Of a stretch of 64,000 nucleotides of DNA, positions 52,854 to 61,687 are shown piece by piece. Source of the DNA: Nocardia amamiensis (GTDB taxonomy: Bacteria > Actinomycetota > Actinomycetes > Mycobacteriales > Mycobacteriaceae); contig NZ_JADLQX010000003.1 of the NCBI RefSeq assembly GCF_015477605.1, positions 310,001 through 374,000 of the forward strand. Direction: 5' to 3'. Position numbers and translations under genes: made by a program. Under the pieces are notes generated by a model that saw nothing but the letters and a program-made list of their open reading frames with translations, was not told where the DNA came from and searched no databases. The first letter of the stretch is position 1. Every line of letters starts with the position of its first letter.

Positions 52854-53630
52854 GTGTCTGTTTTGAATGTCCACCGGTTCGGTCCGACGACCGGGCCGGT
52901 GGTGCTCGCCCTGCACGGTGTGACCGGTCACGGCAAACGCTGGGAAGACCTGGCCACCCGGCATCTGCCCGACGTCCGCGTGCTCGCCCCCGACCTGCGC
53001 GGACACGGTCGATCGACCTCGCTGCCGCCGTGGAACTTCGAGACCATCGTCACCGACCTCGTCGAACTGCTCGCCGCCGAGGCCGACGGACCGGTTGTGG
53101 TGGTCGCGCATTCGTTCGGCGGCGCGTGCGCGCTGCATCTGGCGCACCGACATCCGGACTTGGTGCGCAAGCTGGTGCTGCTCGACCCGGCGATCGCGCT
53201 GGAACCGGAATGGCTCAACCGGATCGCACTGTCCACGCTGGTCTCGGCCGACTACGACAGCGTCGAGGAGGCCCGCCAGGACAAGCTGGACAGCGGCTGG
53301 AGCGACGTGGAGCCGCGCCTGCTGGAGGCCGAGCTCACCGAACATCTGATGCCGACCGCGGACGGACGATTCGGCTGGCGGATGAGCCTGCCCGCCATCA
53401 ACTCCTACTGGGGCCAGCTGGCCCGGCACTGGGTGCTGCCGCCGCGTGAGCTGTCCACCGTGCTGGTGCAGGCGATGAAGGTCGATCCGCCGTTCGTGAC
53501 GCCGGAGTTCCGCGCGGCGCTCACCGAGCATATGGGCGCCAGCCTGACGGTGCTGGAGTGGAATTGCGATCACATGGTCGCCCAGGCGTATCCGGCCGAG
53601 ACCGGCGACCTCGTGCGCTCGGTGCTCTGA
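52854..53630 (+). CDS. lipV: Alpha/beta hydrolase (LipV-like)
   Basis: A 258-residue alpha/beta hydrolase: oxyanion region ALHGVTGHGKRWEDLA, nucleophile elbow VVVAHSFGGACALHLAHRHP (AHSFGG), LVRKLVLLDPAIAL and a catalytic His near the end (WNCDHMVAQAYP). In M. tuberculosis the same locus encodes LipV (Rv3203), a lipase/esterase. GTG at 52854 fits; no strong ribosome site. The promoter space with adnA is only 63 bases, so the two divergent genes share regulation. The next gene begins five bases after its stop. Confidence 0.87.
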   Translation: MSVLNVHRFGPTTGPVVLALHGVTGHGKRWEDLATRHLPDVRVLAPDLRGHGRSTSLPPWNFETIVTDLVELLAAEADGPVVVVAHSFGGACALHLAHRHPDLVRKLVLLDPAIALEPEWLNRIALSTLVSADYDSVEEARQDKLDSGWSDVEPRLLEAELTEHLMPTADGRFGWRMSLPAINSYWGQLARHWVLPPRELSTVLVQAMKVDPPFVTPEFRAALTEHMGASLTVLEWNCDHMVAQAYPAETGDLVRSVL

Positions 53631-53634
53631 TCCG

Positions 53635-53937
53635 ATGCCGACGACCGACGCCCAGATCGAGCAGGTGCGCGCGTTGGTGGCGTCGATCCCGCGCGGCCGG
53701 GTGGCCACCTACGGCGACATCGCCGCCGCCGTCGGCCTGTCCACGCCGCGCACGGTGGGCTGGATCATGCGCACCGACGCCGCCGACCTGCCCTGGCATC
53801 GGGTGCTCGGCGCGAGCGGCAGGCCTGCCGCGCACCTGGCCCATCGCCAGTTGCGCCTGCTCGCCGAGGAGGGCGTGCCGATCCGGGACGGACGCGTCGA
53901 CCTGCGCGTTGCCCGCTTCCCGTTGCCCGGCCACTGA
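53635..53937 (+). CDS. Alkyltransferase-like (ATL) protein, MGMT family
   Basis: A 100-residue protein equal to the DNA-binding half of O6-alkylguanine-DNA alkyltransferase: QVRALVASIPRGRVATYGDIAAAVGL, TVGWIMRTDAADLPWHRVLGASG. The alkyl-acceptor Cys of PCHRV is replaced by Trp (PWHRV), so no alkyl transfer can occur. ATL proteins bind alkylated guanine, flip the base and hand the lesion to nucleotide excision repair. The corresponding M. tuberculosis gene is Rv3204. It follows the hydrolase by four bases. Confidence 0.9.
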   Translation: MPTTDAQIEQVRALVASIPRGRVATYGDIAAAVGLSTPRTVGWIMRTDAADLPWHRVLGASGRPAAHLAHRQLRLLAEEGVPIRDGRVDLRVARFPLPGH

Positions 53938-53991
53938 GCGCGGCCTGCCGAAAGAGCTCCGCGACGGACCGGCGGCCAGTACCGTTGAGCC

Positions 53992-54747
53992 ATGCCCACC
54001 CGCCTGGCGTGTGTCGTATTCGATGCCGACCGGCCGCGGTTGGTCGCGGACTTCTGGGCCGAACTGCTCGGCTGGTGTGTGACGCACGAGGGTCCCGATC
54101 GAGTGGACGTCGCGGCCTCCGAGGCCGACGGCCCCGGACCAGCCCTCACCTTCCTGCCCGCGCTGCGGGCCAAGATCGGCAAGAATCGCCTGCACCTCGA
54201 TCTGGCCACCCGCTCGCTCGACCATCAGCGCACCCAGGTGGACCGGGCGCTGGCGCTGGGGGCCCGGCGGGTGAACATCGGCCAAGGCGCGGTGCCGTGG
54301 ACGGTGCTCGCCGATCCGGAGGGCAACGAGTTCTGCGTGCTCGAGCCGAGGGAGGAGTACGTGGACACCGGATCCGTCGCGGCGATCGTGGTGGACACGC
54401 GCGACCCGGCGCGCCTGGCCGAATTCTGGTCGGTCGCCACCGGCTGGCCGTTCACGCACCGCGGCGCGCGACTCGCCGGGCTGCGTTCGGCGGCCGGGCT
54501 CGGCTACTGGCTGGAGTTCGTGCAGACCCCGGACGCCGGGTCCGGCCGCACCAGGCTGCATCTGGATCTCGCCTCGTTGCCGGCCGATGACCACGCCGCC
54601 GAGGTGGCCAGGCTGCGTGCCGCGGGCGCCAGGACGGTCGATCGGGCCGCCCCGGCTCCCGACCACGAGACCGATTTGGTGCTCGCCGACCCCGAAGACA
54701 ACGAATTCCGGCTGCTGCGGTCGGCTCGCTTCTGGTCGAACGCCTGA
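53992..54747 (+). CDS. VOC family protein, two glyoxalase-like domains
   Basis: A 251-residue protein of two similar halves: residues 1-120 (RLACVVFDADRPRLVADFWAELLGW; DPEGNEFCVLEP) and 125-245 (VAAIVVDTRDPARLAEFWSVATGWPF; DPEDNEFRLLRS). Each ends with the DPEGNEF type strand of Glyoxalase_6 proteins. No biochemical function assigned. It follows the ATL gene by 54 bases, not obviously an operon. Confidence 0.87.
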   Translation: MPTRLACVVFDADRPRLVADFWAELLGWCVTHEGPDRVDVAASEADGPGPALTFLPALRAKIGKNRLHLDLATRSLDHQRTQVDRALALGARRVNIGQGAVPWTVLADPEGNEFCVLEPREEYVDTGSVAAIVVDTRDPARLAEFWSVATGWPFTHRGARLAGLRSAAGLGYWLEFVQTPDAGSGRTRLHLDLASLPADDHAAEVARLRAAGARTVDRAAPAPDHETDLVLADPEDNEFRLLRSARFWSNA

Positions 54748-54829
54748 TCCGCACCGTCCGCTCCCCGGCTTCCCGGCACCGACGAATTAGCATGGCCGCC
54801 ATGGTGTACCTAGCTCGAGGTCGAGGCGT

Positions 54830-56572
54830 GTGACGGCCGTCGACGCGATCGTCCTCGCGGGCGGCCGGGCCAGCCGGATGGGCGGTGTGGACAAACCCGC
54901 GATCGTCATCGGCGGCCGTTCCATGCTCGAAGTGGCGCTCGCCGCGGTCGCCTCCTGCGCGCACACCGTGGTGGTCGGGCCGCACCGGCCCGAGCTGCCG
55001 CCGCAGATCATCCAGGTCAGGGAGGTGCCGCCGGGTTCAGGGCCGGTGGCCGCGATCGGCACGGGATTACGCGCGCTGGGCTCCGCCGCGCCGCTGGTCG
55101 TTGTGCTCGCCGCGGACCTGCCGTTCCTGTCGGAGTGGGCGCTCGCCGAACTCCTGCGGCACGCCAACGAGTCCGGCGCGGACGCGGTGTTCGCGGCCGA
55201 CGAATCGGGTCGTCCGCAATACCTGATCGGGGTGTGGCGGCGCTCCGCGCTGGCGGCCGCGCTGGACGGGCTCGGCGCGCTGATCAACCAGCCGATGAAA
55301 GCGCTGGTGCCCGCCGACGCCGCGATCATCCCGCTGCCCGGGGTCGGCGACTGCGACACCGAGGAGCAGGTGCGCCAGGCCAGGGCAGCGGTCGAAACAC
55401 CGCGCAGACATCCGCCGCTCGAGCTCGACGAGGCACGCGCCCTCTTGCGCGGCAGGCTGTCCCGGTTGACCGAGTACGAGGCCGACTTGCGTTCGGTGAC
55501 CGGCGCCGCGCTGGCGGGTCCGCTGACGGCGGCCGGGCCGCTGCCCCGCTTCGACGTGTCCGCGATGGACGGCTACGCGGTGGCCGGCGACGGGCCGTGG
55601 CGCCTGCGCCGCGATATCGGGTTCGCCGGCGGGCGGCGTCCGGTGGGACTGCTGTCCGGCGAGGCGGTGCGGATCGCGACCGGCGCGCATGTGCCGGACG
55701 GCACCACCGGCGTGCTACGCGACGAGTTCGCGCATGTCGCCGAGGAAACCCTCTACCGGCTGCCGGACACTCCGCCGCGCGACGACATCCGCCGCCGCGG
55801 CGAGGACCGCGAGGTGGGCGATCTCGTCGCGCCGGAAGGCACGCCGGTCACCGCGGCGCTGGTCTCCGCGGCCGCGAGCGTCGAGGTCACCGCGGCACCC
55901 GTGCGCGGCCCGGTGCGCGCGCGCATCGTCATGACCGGTGACGAGATCCGCAGCGAAGGTCCGCTGCAGGCGGGCCAGACCCGCGACTCGATCGGCCCGA
56001 TCCTGCCGGACCTGCTGTCGTGGTATGGCATCCACACTGTCGACCGGGTGCACCTGCGTGACACTCCGCACGGCTTCGACGAGGTCATGGCCGCCTCACC
56101 GGACGGCGACCTGCTGGTGATCGTCGGCGCGACCGGTGGCGGGGCCGCCGACCAGCTGCGTGCCGCCCTGACCCGTGCCGGGGCCGAGATCGTCGTGCCG
56201 CGCCTGCGCCTGCGACCCGGCGGTTCCACCGTCGTCGCCGAACTCGGGCCGGGTACCACGGTGCTCGGCCTGCCCGGAAACCCGTTCGCCGCCGTCGCGA
56301 CGCTCATGACCTTGGCGCCCGCCATCGTCGAGGGTCGTACCGGCGCGTCCGCGGCGCGTCCACAACGCGGACCGCTCCGCAACGCCGCCGAGGTCGCGGG
56401 TCCGGTGCCGCGTATCGTCCCCGCCCGCGCGGTCGACGAGGGTGGATGGGTCGGCGACCCGGCCGTTCGCACCGCGCACCTGGGCGGCTTGGTGGACCGC
56501 GATGGTCTGGTCGTCGTCCCGCCGGACGCCGTCGACGGCGCGATCGTCGAATTCCTTCCGCTGCGCTACTGA
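54830..56572 (+). CDS. MobA-MoeA fusion protein
   Basis: A 580-residue fusion. Residues 1-185 are a MobA/nucleotidyltransferase domain (IVLAGGRASRMGGVDKPAIVIGG, VLAADLPFLSEWALAELL). Residues 190-580 form a MoeA-like molybdenum insertase: LDEARALLRGRLSRLTEYEADLRSVTG, DVSAMDGYAVAGDG, MTGDEIRSEG, then VIVGATGGGAADQL and GLPGNPFAAVATLM. It would combine nucleotide attachment with molybdate insertion into molybdopterin. Nitrate reductase narG, a molybdo-bis-MGD enzyme, lies 5.6 kb away on the same strand, compatible with this. GTG 54830 start has no clear ribosome site; an alternative start is possible. Confidence 0.87.
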   Translation: MTAVDAIVLAGGRASRMGGVDKPAIVIGGRSMLEVALAAVASCAHTVVVGPHRPELPPQIIQVREVPPGSGPVAAIGTGLRALGSAAPLVVVLAADLPFLSEWALAELLRHANESGADAVFAADESGRPQYLIGVWRRSALAAALDGLGALINQPMKALVPADAAIIPLPGVGDCDTEEQVRQARAAVETPRRHPPLELDEARALLRGRLSRLTEYEADLRSVTGAALAGPLTAAGPLPRFDVSAMDGYAVAGDGPWRLRRDIGFAGGRRPVGLLSGEAVRIATGAHVPDGTTGVLRDEFAHVAEETLYRLPDTPPRDDIRRRGEDREVGDLVAPEGTPVTAALVSAAASVEVTAAPVRGPVRARIVMTGDEIRSEGPLQAGQTRDSIGPILPDLLSWYGIHTVDRVHLRDTPHGFDEVMAASPDGDLLVIVGATGGGAADQLRAALTRAGAEIVVPRLRLRPGGSTVVAELGPGTTVLGLPGNPFAAVATLMTLAPAIVEGRTGASAARPQRGPLRNAAEVAGPVPRIVPARAVDEGGWVGDPAVRTAHLGGLVDRDGLVVVPPDAVDGAIVEFLPLRY

Positions 56573-57116
56573 GCGCCGAGCCGGAGCCGGGCATGTCCAC
56601 GGACCGGTGTGAATGATCGCCACCGAGTAACGAAAACCACTGGGGTATTTGGTGTTCCAGTCCGGCGTCCACAAGACCGCCGGTCCGGCACCTGCCCCCT
56701 GACCGGGGGTATGCGTGAAACGCCTTCCCCGGCAAGGTTTTTCGTACACATCCGGCCGACGATCCGGCCGACGACCGCGTGCATCACAACAGCAGAATTG
56801 AATTCGTTCGCCATATGCGCGAAGTGTCCGGGATTCAAGGCCATATCGACACCGCGAAACTCTCTCCGGAAGGGCTGGATCGGCCCTGATTACATTTCGA
56901 TAGAGTAGATCCCGAGCGGCCGCAAGAAATGTATCATGCGGAGTCCATGGCGGTCGGATTCGCCAGTGAGTACCATAGCCAATAGCTCTTCTACCTGCGG
57001 AAATGCAGCCAATCGGCCGCTACGGACCGTATTTTTCACTTTCTCTTCCGCAAGTCATATCCGCTCGCTATCGTTTGGGTTGTTAGGCGAATATCAATCC
57101 CCCGGAAAGGAACCGA
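56573..57116. other. Intergenic region, 544 bp, relatively AT-rich
   Basis: No gene recognised. A short CCCCC/GGGGG hairpin is near 56693-56710 and could end the mobA-moeA transcript. From about 56730 the base composition is clearly more AT-rich than the flanking genes (for example tracts near 56795-56820 and 57030-57060). It probably contains the promoter and leader of the small basic protein gene at 57117. Confidence 0.5.
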
Positions 57117-57293
57117 GTGGAGATGGCTGAAAAGTCGAAGAAAACGCCTAAGAAAATGCCGAAGCAGATGCCGAGGCAGCAGCAGCAACAGCGCCAGGAG
57201 CAGGGCATGCCCGAAGGCGCGAACCCCGAAAGCCGTCGGGGCCCCAGGTCCGAGGGCGAACGGCGCGGCGAGCAGGACCGCCGCTACAGCTGA
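57117..57293 (+). CDS. Small basic, glutamine-rich disordered protein
   Basis: A 58-residue protein: Lys/Pro/Met-rich start (KSKKTPKKMPKQMPRQ), then a Q tract (QQQQQRQEQ), and an Arg/Glu/Gly tail ending DRRYS. It is strongly basic, without hydrophobic segments, and predicted to be disordered. GTG 57117 has AAAGGA five bases upstream; an in-frame ATG follows at 57123. The GGAAAGGA ribosome site and isolated promoter region favour a real gene. It could bind nucleic acid, but no family is recognised. Confidence 0.6.
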   Translation: MEMAEKSKKTPKKMPKQMPRQQQQQRQEQGMPEGANPESRRGPRSEGERRGEQDRRYS

Positions 57294-57450
57294 TCTGCGC
57301 CCTCGCCGCGCCGCCGGTCCCCTCTCCTCCCGGGACCGGCGGCTGCGGTCTGTTCGTCGCCTTTACCTCCGCGGTAATTGCCGCCCTACCCAGCGCGGAC
57401 CTACGGTCGGGTTCCACGCCATCCCCGGCGTCATCGAACGAAGGAACGCC

Positions 57451-57801
57451 ATGCCCGCCTATGGCTTCGCGCACCTGCGCACTCGCAGGCCGCACCCGGA
57501 CATTCTGGAGTACCTGGAACGCATCCAGGCCACGCTGGACCCGTTCGGCGGTCGTTTCGTCATCCACGGACCCCCGGCCGAAGTCGTGGAAGGCAGCTGG
57601 CCCGGCAGCATGGTGCTGATCGAGTTCCCCGGCATGACCGAGGCGCGGGACTGGTACCACTCGCCCGCCTACCAGCAGATCCTGCCCCTGCGGGCCGATC
57701 ACATCGACGGCGACCTGTTGCTGATCGAGGGCGTGGGCCCGGACTACGACCCGCGCGAACGCGCCGCGAAGCTGCGCGCCGAGGCGACCGGGGCAGCCTG
57801 A
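57451..57801 (+). CDS. DUF1330 domain-containing protein
   Basis: A 116-residue protein with the DUF1330 dimeric alpha+beta pattern: YGFAHLRTRRPHPDILEYLERIQATLDPFGGRFVIHG, then SMVLIEFPGMTEARDWYHSPAYQQILPLRADHIDGDLLLIEG. The conserved DWYHSPAYQ motif is present. Role unknown. ATG 57451 has AAGGAA upstream. An 80-base gap separates it from the methionine salvage operon. Confidence 0.85.
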   Translation: MPAYGFAHLRTRRPHPDILEYLERIQATLDPFGGRFVIHGPPAEVVEGSWPGSMVLIEFPGMTEARDWYHSPAYQQILPLRADHIDGDLLLIEGVGPDYDPRERAAKLRAEATGAA

Positions 57802-57880
57802 CGCGACTACGGGCCGCACAGCGCCGTCCGATACCGTTGACCAGGCACGACCCTGCTCGACGTGACGAAGGATGCGCCTG

Positions 57881-59527
57881 ATGAACGACAGCTCTCTGCT
57901 CTGGGACGACGGTGCGCTCGTCACCATCGACCAGCGCGGACTGCCGCACGAGGTGCGCGAACTGCGGCTGAGCACGGTCGATCAGGTCATCGACGCGATC
58001 AGGACGCTGGCTGTTCGCGGCGCGCCGGCTATCGGCATCGCGGGGGCATTCGGCGTGGTCATCGCCACCGCCGTGCACACCGTCGAGGGCGTGGTGGACG
58101 AGGCCGCGGTGCAGGCCGAGGCGGATCGGATCGCCGCTGCCCGCCCCACCGCCGTCAACCTGGCCTGGGCGGTGCGGCGAGTCCGGCAGAAGGTGGCCGA
58201 GGGCGCGGACGCGGTACTCGCCGAGACGCTCGACATGCTGGCCGAGGACGGCCGGGTCAACCGGGCGGCCGCCACCAACGCCGCCGACCTGGTGCAGGGG
58301 CTTTGTCCGGACCGGCCGCTGCGGGTGCTCACACACTGCAACACCGGCAGGCTCGCGACCAGCGCGTTCGGCACTGCCATCGGCACGCTGCGGGTGCTGT
58401 CCGAGCGCGGCGCGATCGAGCAGGTGCTGGTCGACGAGACCCGCCCCCTGTTGCAGGGCGCGCGCTTGACCACCTGGGAACTGGCCGAAGCGGGCATCCC
58501 GCACCGGCTGACCATCGACTCCGCGGCCGCGTGGGCGATGGCGACCGGGCAGGTCGACTGTGTGCTGGTGGGCGCCGACCGGGTCACCGCCAACGGCGAC
58601 GTCGCCAACAAGATCGGCACCTACGGTCTCGCACTGGCCGCCCGGCACCACGGCATCCCGTTCGTCGTGGTCGCCCCGGAGTCGACCCGGGACGCGGATA
58701 TGACCACCGGCCGCGAGATCGTCGTGGAGGAACGTGCGGCACACGAGGTCACCGGATTCGGCGGTACGGCAACGGCTCCCGCGCAGACCGAGGTCTTCAA
58801 CCCGGCGTTCGACGTGACGCCGGGTGAGCTGGTGACCGCGGTGGTCACGGAGAACGGCGTGGTACACCGCAATGATCCTTCCCACGGCGCGGCAATCGCG
58901 GACATCGCCAGAGAGCTCTACCGGCGCGGATGGATGCCCGGCACGGCGGGCAATATCTCAGTGCGCACCGACGCGAACGCCGTCGTCACCGGCAGCGGGC
59001 TGTCCAAAGGCGAACTCACCGAACGCGACATGGTGACCGTGCGGGTCGCGGATTCGGCGCCGGTGTCCGGCCAGGAACGCAAACCGTCGGCCGAGACCAC
59101 GATTCACACCGCCGTCTACCGCACCCGCTCCGCCCAGGCTGTGGTCCACATCCACCCGCCTTTCGCGACCGCATTGGCCACCCGCTCGGCGGTGCCGGGC
59201 GCGCTGACCACTCTTCGGATCACCGACTACGAGCTGATCAAAGGGCTCGGCGGCGCCGATCCGGCCGTCGCGGACATCCCGGTCTTCCCGAACTGGCCCG
59301 ACGTGCCGCGCATCGGCGCGGACATCGAGCGCTACCTCCTCGACCACCCCGACGCTCTCCCGGTCCTGTTCATCGCCGGGCACGGGATAACCGCGTGGGG
59401 GGATAATCTGCCCCAGGCGCGCGATCGCGCCGAATGTCTGGAAGCGTTGTGCGAGCTGGTGTCCCGCATCGGCAGTCCCGCGGCGTTCGGTGCCCGCGAC
59501 GACATTCTCGAGATTGGACTGACATGA
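57881..59527 (+). CDS. mtnAB: MtnA-MtnB fusion: methylthioribose-1-P isomerase/methylthioribulose-1-P dehydratase
   Basis: A 548-residue fusion of two successive methionine-salvage enzymes. Residues 1-335 are MtnA (VRGAPAIGIAGAFG, VLTHCNTGRLATSAFG, VDCVLVGADRVTANGDVANKIGTYGLA). Residues 345-548 are a class II aldolase-like MtnB with metal ligands in VVHIHPPFATALATRS and a late His in FIAGHGITAWG. The fused product would convert methylthioribose 1-phosphate into diketomethylthiopentyl phosphate. ATG 57881 has GAAGGA eight bases upstream. Its stop overlaps mtnD by four bases. Confidence 0.92.
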   Translation: MNDSSLLWDDGALVTIDQRGLPHEVRELRLSTVDQVIDAIRTLAVRGAPAIGIAGAFGVVIATAVHTVEGVVDEAAVQAEADRIAAARPTAVNLAWAVRRVRQKVAEGADAVLAETLDMLAEDGRVNRAAATNAADLVQGLCPDRPLRVLTHCNTGRLATSAFGTAIGTLRVLSERGAIEQVLVDETRPLLQGARLTTWELAEAGIPHRLTIDSAAAWAMATGQVDCVLVGADRVTANGDVANKIGTYGLALAARHHGIPFVVVAPESTRDADMTTGREIVVEERAAHEVTGFGGTATAPAQTEVFNPAFDVTPGELVTAVVTENGVVHRNDPSHGAAIADIARELYRRGWMPGTAGNISVRTDANAVVTGSGLSKGELTERDMVTVRVADSAPVSGQERKPSAETTIHTAVYRTRSAQAVVHIHPPFATALATRSAVPGALTTLRITDYELIKGLGGADPAVADIPVFPNWPDVPRIGADIERYLLDHPDALPVLFIAGHGITAWGDNLPQARDRAECLEALCELVSRIGSPAAFGARDDILEIGLT

Positions 59528-60099
59528 CCCTGCTGCAGGTGATGGCCGCCGAAAACCCGGCCGACGTGCGCGTCCGCACCACCGACGACGAAGTGATCGG
59601 CACCGAACTGGCCCGGCACGGCATCACGTTCGGCCGCTGGCCGGTGGTCGAGAACGCCGCGTCCGTGTCCTCCGACGACCTGCTCGCGCACTACGCGAGC
59701 AACGTGGCCGAGCTGAACGAGTCCGGCCGCTACAAGCACATCGACATCGCCCGCATCCACCCCGACGACGCCGACCCGAACTGGCCGGAGATCGCCAAGG
59801 GCGCGCGCGGGAAGTTCCTCGACGAGCACCGGCACGCCGAGGACGAGGTGCGCTTCTTCGCCGCCGGACGCGGCTGCTTCTACCTGCATCTGGGCCATGA
59901 GGTCCTGGCCGTGGTCTGCGAAGGCGGCGACCTGCTCTCCGTGCCCGCGGGCACGCTGCACTGGTTCGACATGGGCCAGCGCCCCGATTTCATCGCCATC
60001 CGCTTCTTCGAGGAGGAGGACGGCTGGGTCGGCGACTTCACCGGCGACAAGATCAGCGCGGGCTTCCCCACCCTCGACGAGCTGCTGACCGCGCCGTGA
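59524..60099 (+). CDS. mtnD: Acireductone dioxygenase
   Basis: A 191-residue cupin ARD: metal ligands in the HRHAEDEVRFFAAGRG segment (His-x-His and Glu) and the distal His in GTLHWFDMGQ. Typical flanks VLAVVCEGGDLLSVPAG and IRFFEEEDGWVGDF are seen. It converts acireductone to the methionine precursor ketomethylthiobutyrate (Fe form) or CO-releasing products (Ni form). Overlaps mtnAB upstream and mtnC downstream by four bases each. Confidence 0.93.
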   Translation: MTLLQVMAAENPADVRVRTTDDEVIGTELARHGITFGRWPVVENAASVSSDDLLAHYASNVAELNESGRYKHIDIARIHPDDADPNWPEIAKGARGKFLDEHRHAEDEVRFFAAGRGCFYLHLGHEVLAVVCEGGDLLSVPAGTLHWFDMGQRPDFIAIRFFEEEDGWVGDFTGDKISAGFPTLDELLTAP

Positions 60100-60788
60100 C
60101 CGGCGCAATAGTCCTCGACATCGAAGGCACCACCAGCCCCACCGCGGCGGTCCGCGAAGACCTGTACGGCTACACCCGGCAACGGCTTCCGGCGTGGCTG
60201 GCCGAGAACAGCTCCACCGCCGCCGCACCCGTGCTGGCCGCGACCAGAGATCTGGCCGAGCGACCGGACGCCGACCCCGCCGAGGTCGCCGCGATCCTGC
60301 GCGAATGGCTGGACTCGGACGTGAAGGCCGAGCCGCTCAAGGCCGCCCAGGGCCTCATCTGCGCGGAGGGTTTCCGCAATGGAGCGCTGCACGGTGAATT
60401 CTTCCCCGATGTGCCGCCCGCCCTCGCCGCGTGGCATGCCGCGGGCTTCGCGCTGTATGTCTACTCTTCGGGATCGGTTCGTAATCAACAGGATTGGTTC
60501 GCCTTCGCGCGCGGCGGCAGCCTGTCCGGTCTGATCAGCGGGTACTTCGATCTGTCGACGGCGGGCGGCAAACGCGAATCCTCGTCGTACGCAAAGATCG
60601 CGAGCGCCATCGGCGTACCCTCCGAGCGCATCCTCTTCCTGTCCGACCACCCGGACGAACTCGACGCCGCCGTCGCCGCGGGCTGGCGCGCGGTCGGGCT
60701 GGCCCGCCCGGGCGAACCCAATCCGGCACGGCCACCGCACCATTGGGTCGACACGTTCGCCGACATCACTCCCGCCGACCGACTCTGA
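60096..60788 (+). CDS. mtnC: Enolase-phosphatase E1 (MtnC)
   Basis: A 230-residue HAD enzyme: nucleophile region VLDIEGTTSPTAAVREDLYGYTRQRLPAWL in outline, SSGSVRNQQDWFAF and FLSDHPDELDAAVAAGW. MtnC dephosphorylates and enolises diketomethylthiopentyl phosphate to acireductone, the substrate of MtnD. GTG overlaps the mtnD stop by four bases. No transaminase or methylthioribose kinase gene is present in this window. Confidence 0.92.
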   Translation: MTGAIVLDIEGTTSPTAAVREDLYGYTRQRLPAWLAENSSTAAAPVLAATRDLAERPDADPAEVAAILREWLDSDVKAEPLKAAQGLICAEGFRNGALHGEFFPDVPPALAAWHAAGFALYVYSSGSVRNQQDWFAFARGGSLSGLISGYFDLSTAGGKRESSSYAKIASAIGVPSERILFLSDHPDELDAAVAAGWRAVGLARPGEPNPARPPHHWVDTFADITPADRL

Positions 60789-61213
60789 CTGCGGCGCGGG
60801 CTCCCATCGCGCCAGCGCCAGCAATTTCGCAATACCTTGCATCTCGGCAGTGTCACTCAGTCCGCGGGCGGCTCAGCGATCTGCTTGCGGTCTGGTCGTC
60901 GCAGAGCCCGGGTCGGACGCTGGCCAGGTCGAGATCGGCACCGCCAGCCGGATGCCGCCTTCGTCGAGCGCAGCGGGGGCCTGGGTCGCCGGACGAAGGC
61001 CATCGGAGCTGTATTTTGAGCGTCATAACTGTGATGGAAATCGAGGTCGACATCGGCCGGGTCGAACGGCGTGACCAAATCCGGGAGAGCGGCTGCGGAT
61101 GTGGTTGGACAACGAGGTACTCGGCAACTTCGGGCGCGAGCCGGTCGCGAACTCGAAGATCGAATTAATCTGTTCACCACCTATACCGCGCAGACCCACA
61201 GCAAGGAGTAACC
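60789..61213. other. Intergenic region, 425 bp
   Basis: No convincing gene. Short minus-strand frames read GGIRLAVPI-like text but have no start or family support. A plus-strand AAGGAG at 61203-61208 serves the next gene. Confidence 0.45.
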
Positions 61214-61687
61214 GTGCCGCCAGTACAGGTAGCGGTCTGCGGTCCTCGGCACTGCACCGACACCGACGAAGCGAACGCTCGGGAGGTGGGACGACTGCTG
61301 GCCGAGGCAGGCGCAACCGTACTGTGCGGTGGCGGAACCGGCGTCATGGCCGCAGTCGCCGAAGGTGCCGCCAAGGCAGACGGCCTGGTCATCGGTGTTC
61401 GCCCCGACGCCAACCGGGAGGGAATTTGCGATGGTCTCTCCGCTGTGCTGTACACCAACATGGGTGAGGCCCGTAACGCCATCCTGATCTGGTCGGCCGA
61501 CGCCGTGATCATCATCGGGGGTTCATGGGGCACCCTGTCGGAACTCGCACTCGCCAATCGCCGGGGTGGCGTGCCGGTCGTCTCCCTCGGCGGGTGGCAG
61601 CTACTGGACGCTGACGGCAACCCTGTCATCGCGTCAAAGGTCGTCGAAAGCCCGAAGGAAGCAGTGAGTATCGCGTTGGCAGGCTGA
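61214..61687 (+). CDS. TIGR00725/LOG-like (SLOG) family protein
   Basis: A 157-residue Rossmann-like SLOG protein: VAVCGPRHCTDTDEANAREVGRLLAEAGATVLCGGGTGVMAAVAEGA in outline, then GEARNAILIWSADAVIIIGGSWGTLSELALA. The GGGTGVM and GGSWGTLSE motifs match TIGR00725, near the LOG and molybdenum-cofactor carrier groups; the LOG activity motif PGGxGT is only partly kept. GTG 61214 has AAGGAG six bases upstream. Whether it carries Moco here is speculation, though narG lies downstream. Confidence 0.85.
   Translation: MPPVQVAVCGPRHCTDTDEANAREVGRLLAEAGATVLCGGGTGVMAAVAEGAAKADGLVIGVRPDANREGICDGLSAVLYTNMGEARNAILIWSADAVIIIGGSWGTLSELALANRRGGVPVVSLGGWQLLDADGNPVIASKVVESPKEAVSIALAG

Noticed and set aside
52791..53708. 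Upstream extension of adnA to 53708
   Set aside because: The open frame passes antisense through the lipV gene; conserved AdnA sequence starts near 52790.
60857..61180. Possible gene fragment between mtnC and the TIGR00725 gene
   Set aside because: Short stretches look protein-like in one minus-strand frame but no start, ribosome site or domain supports it.
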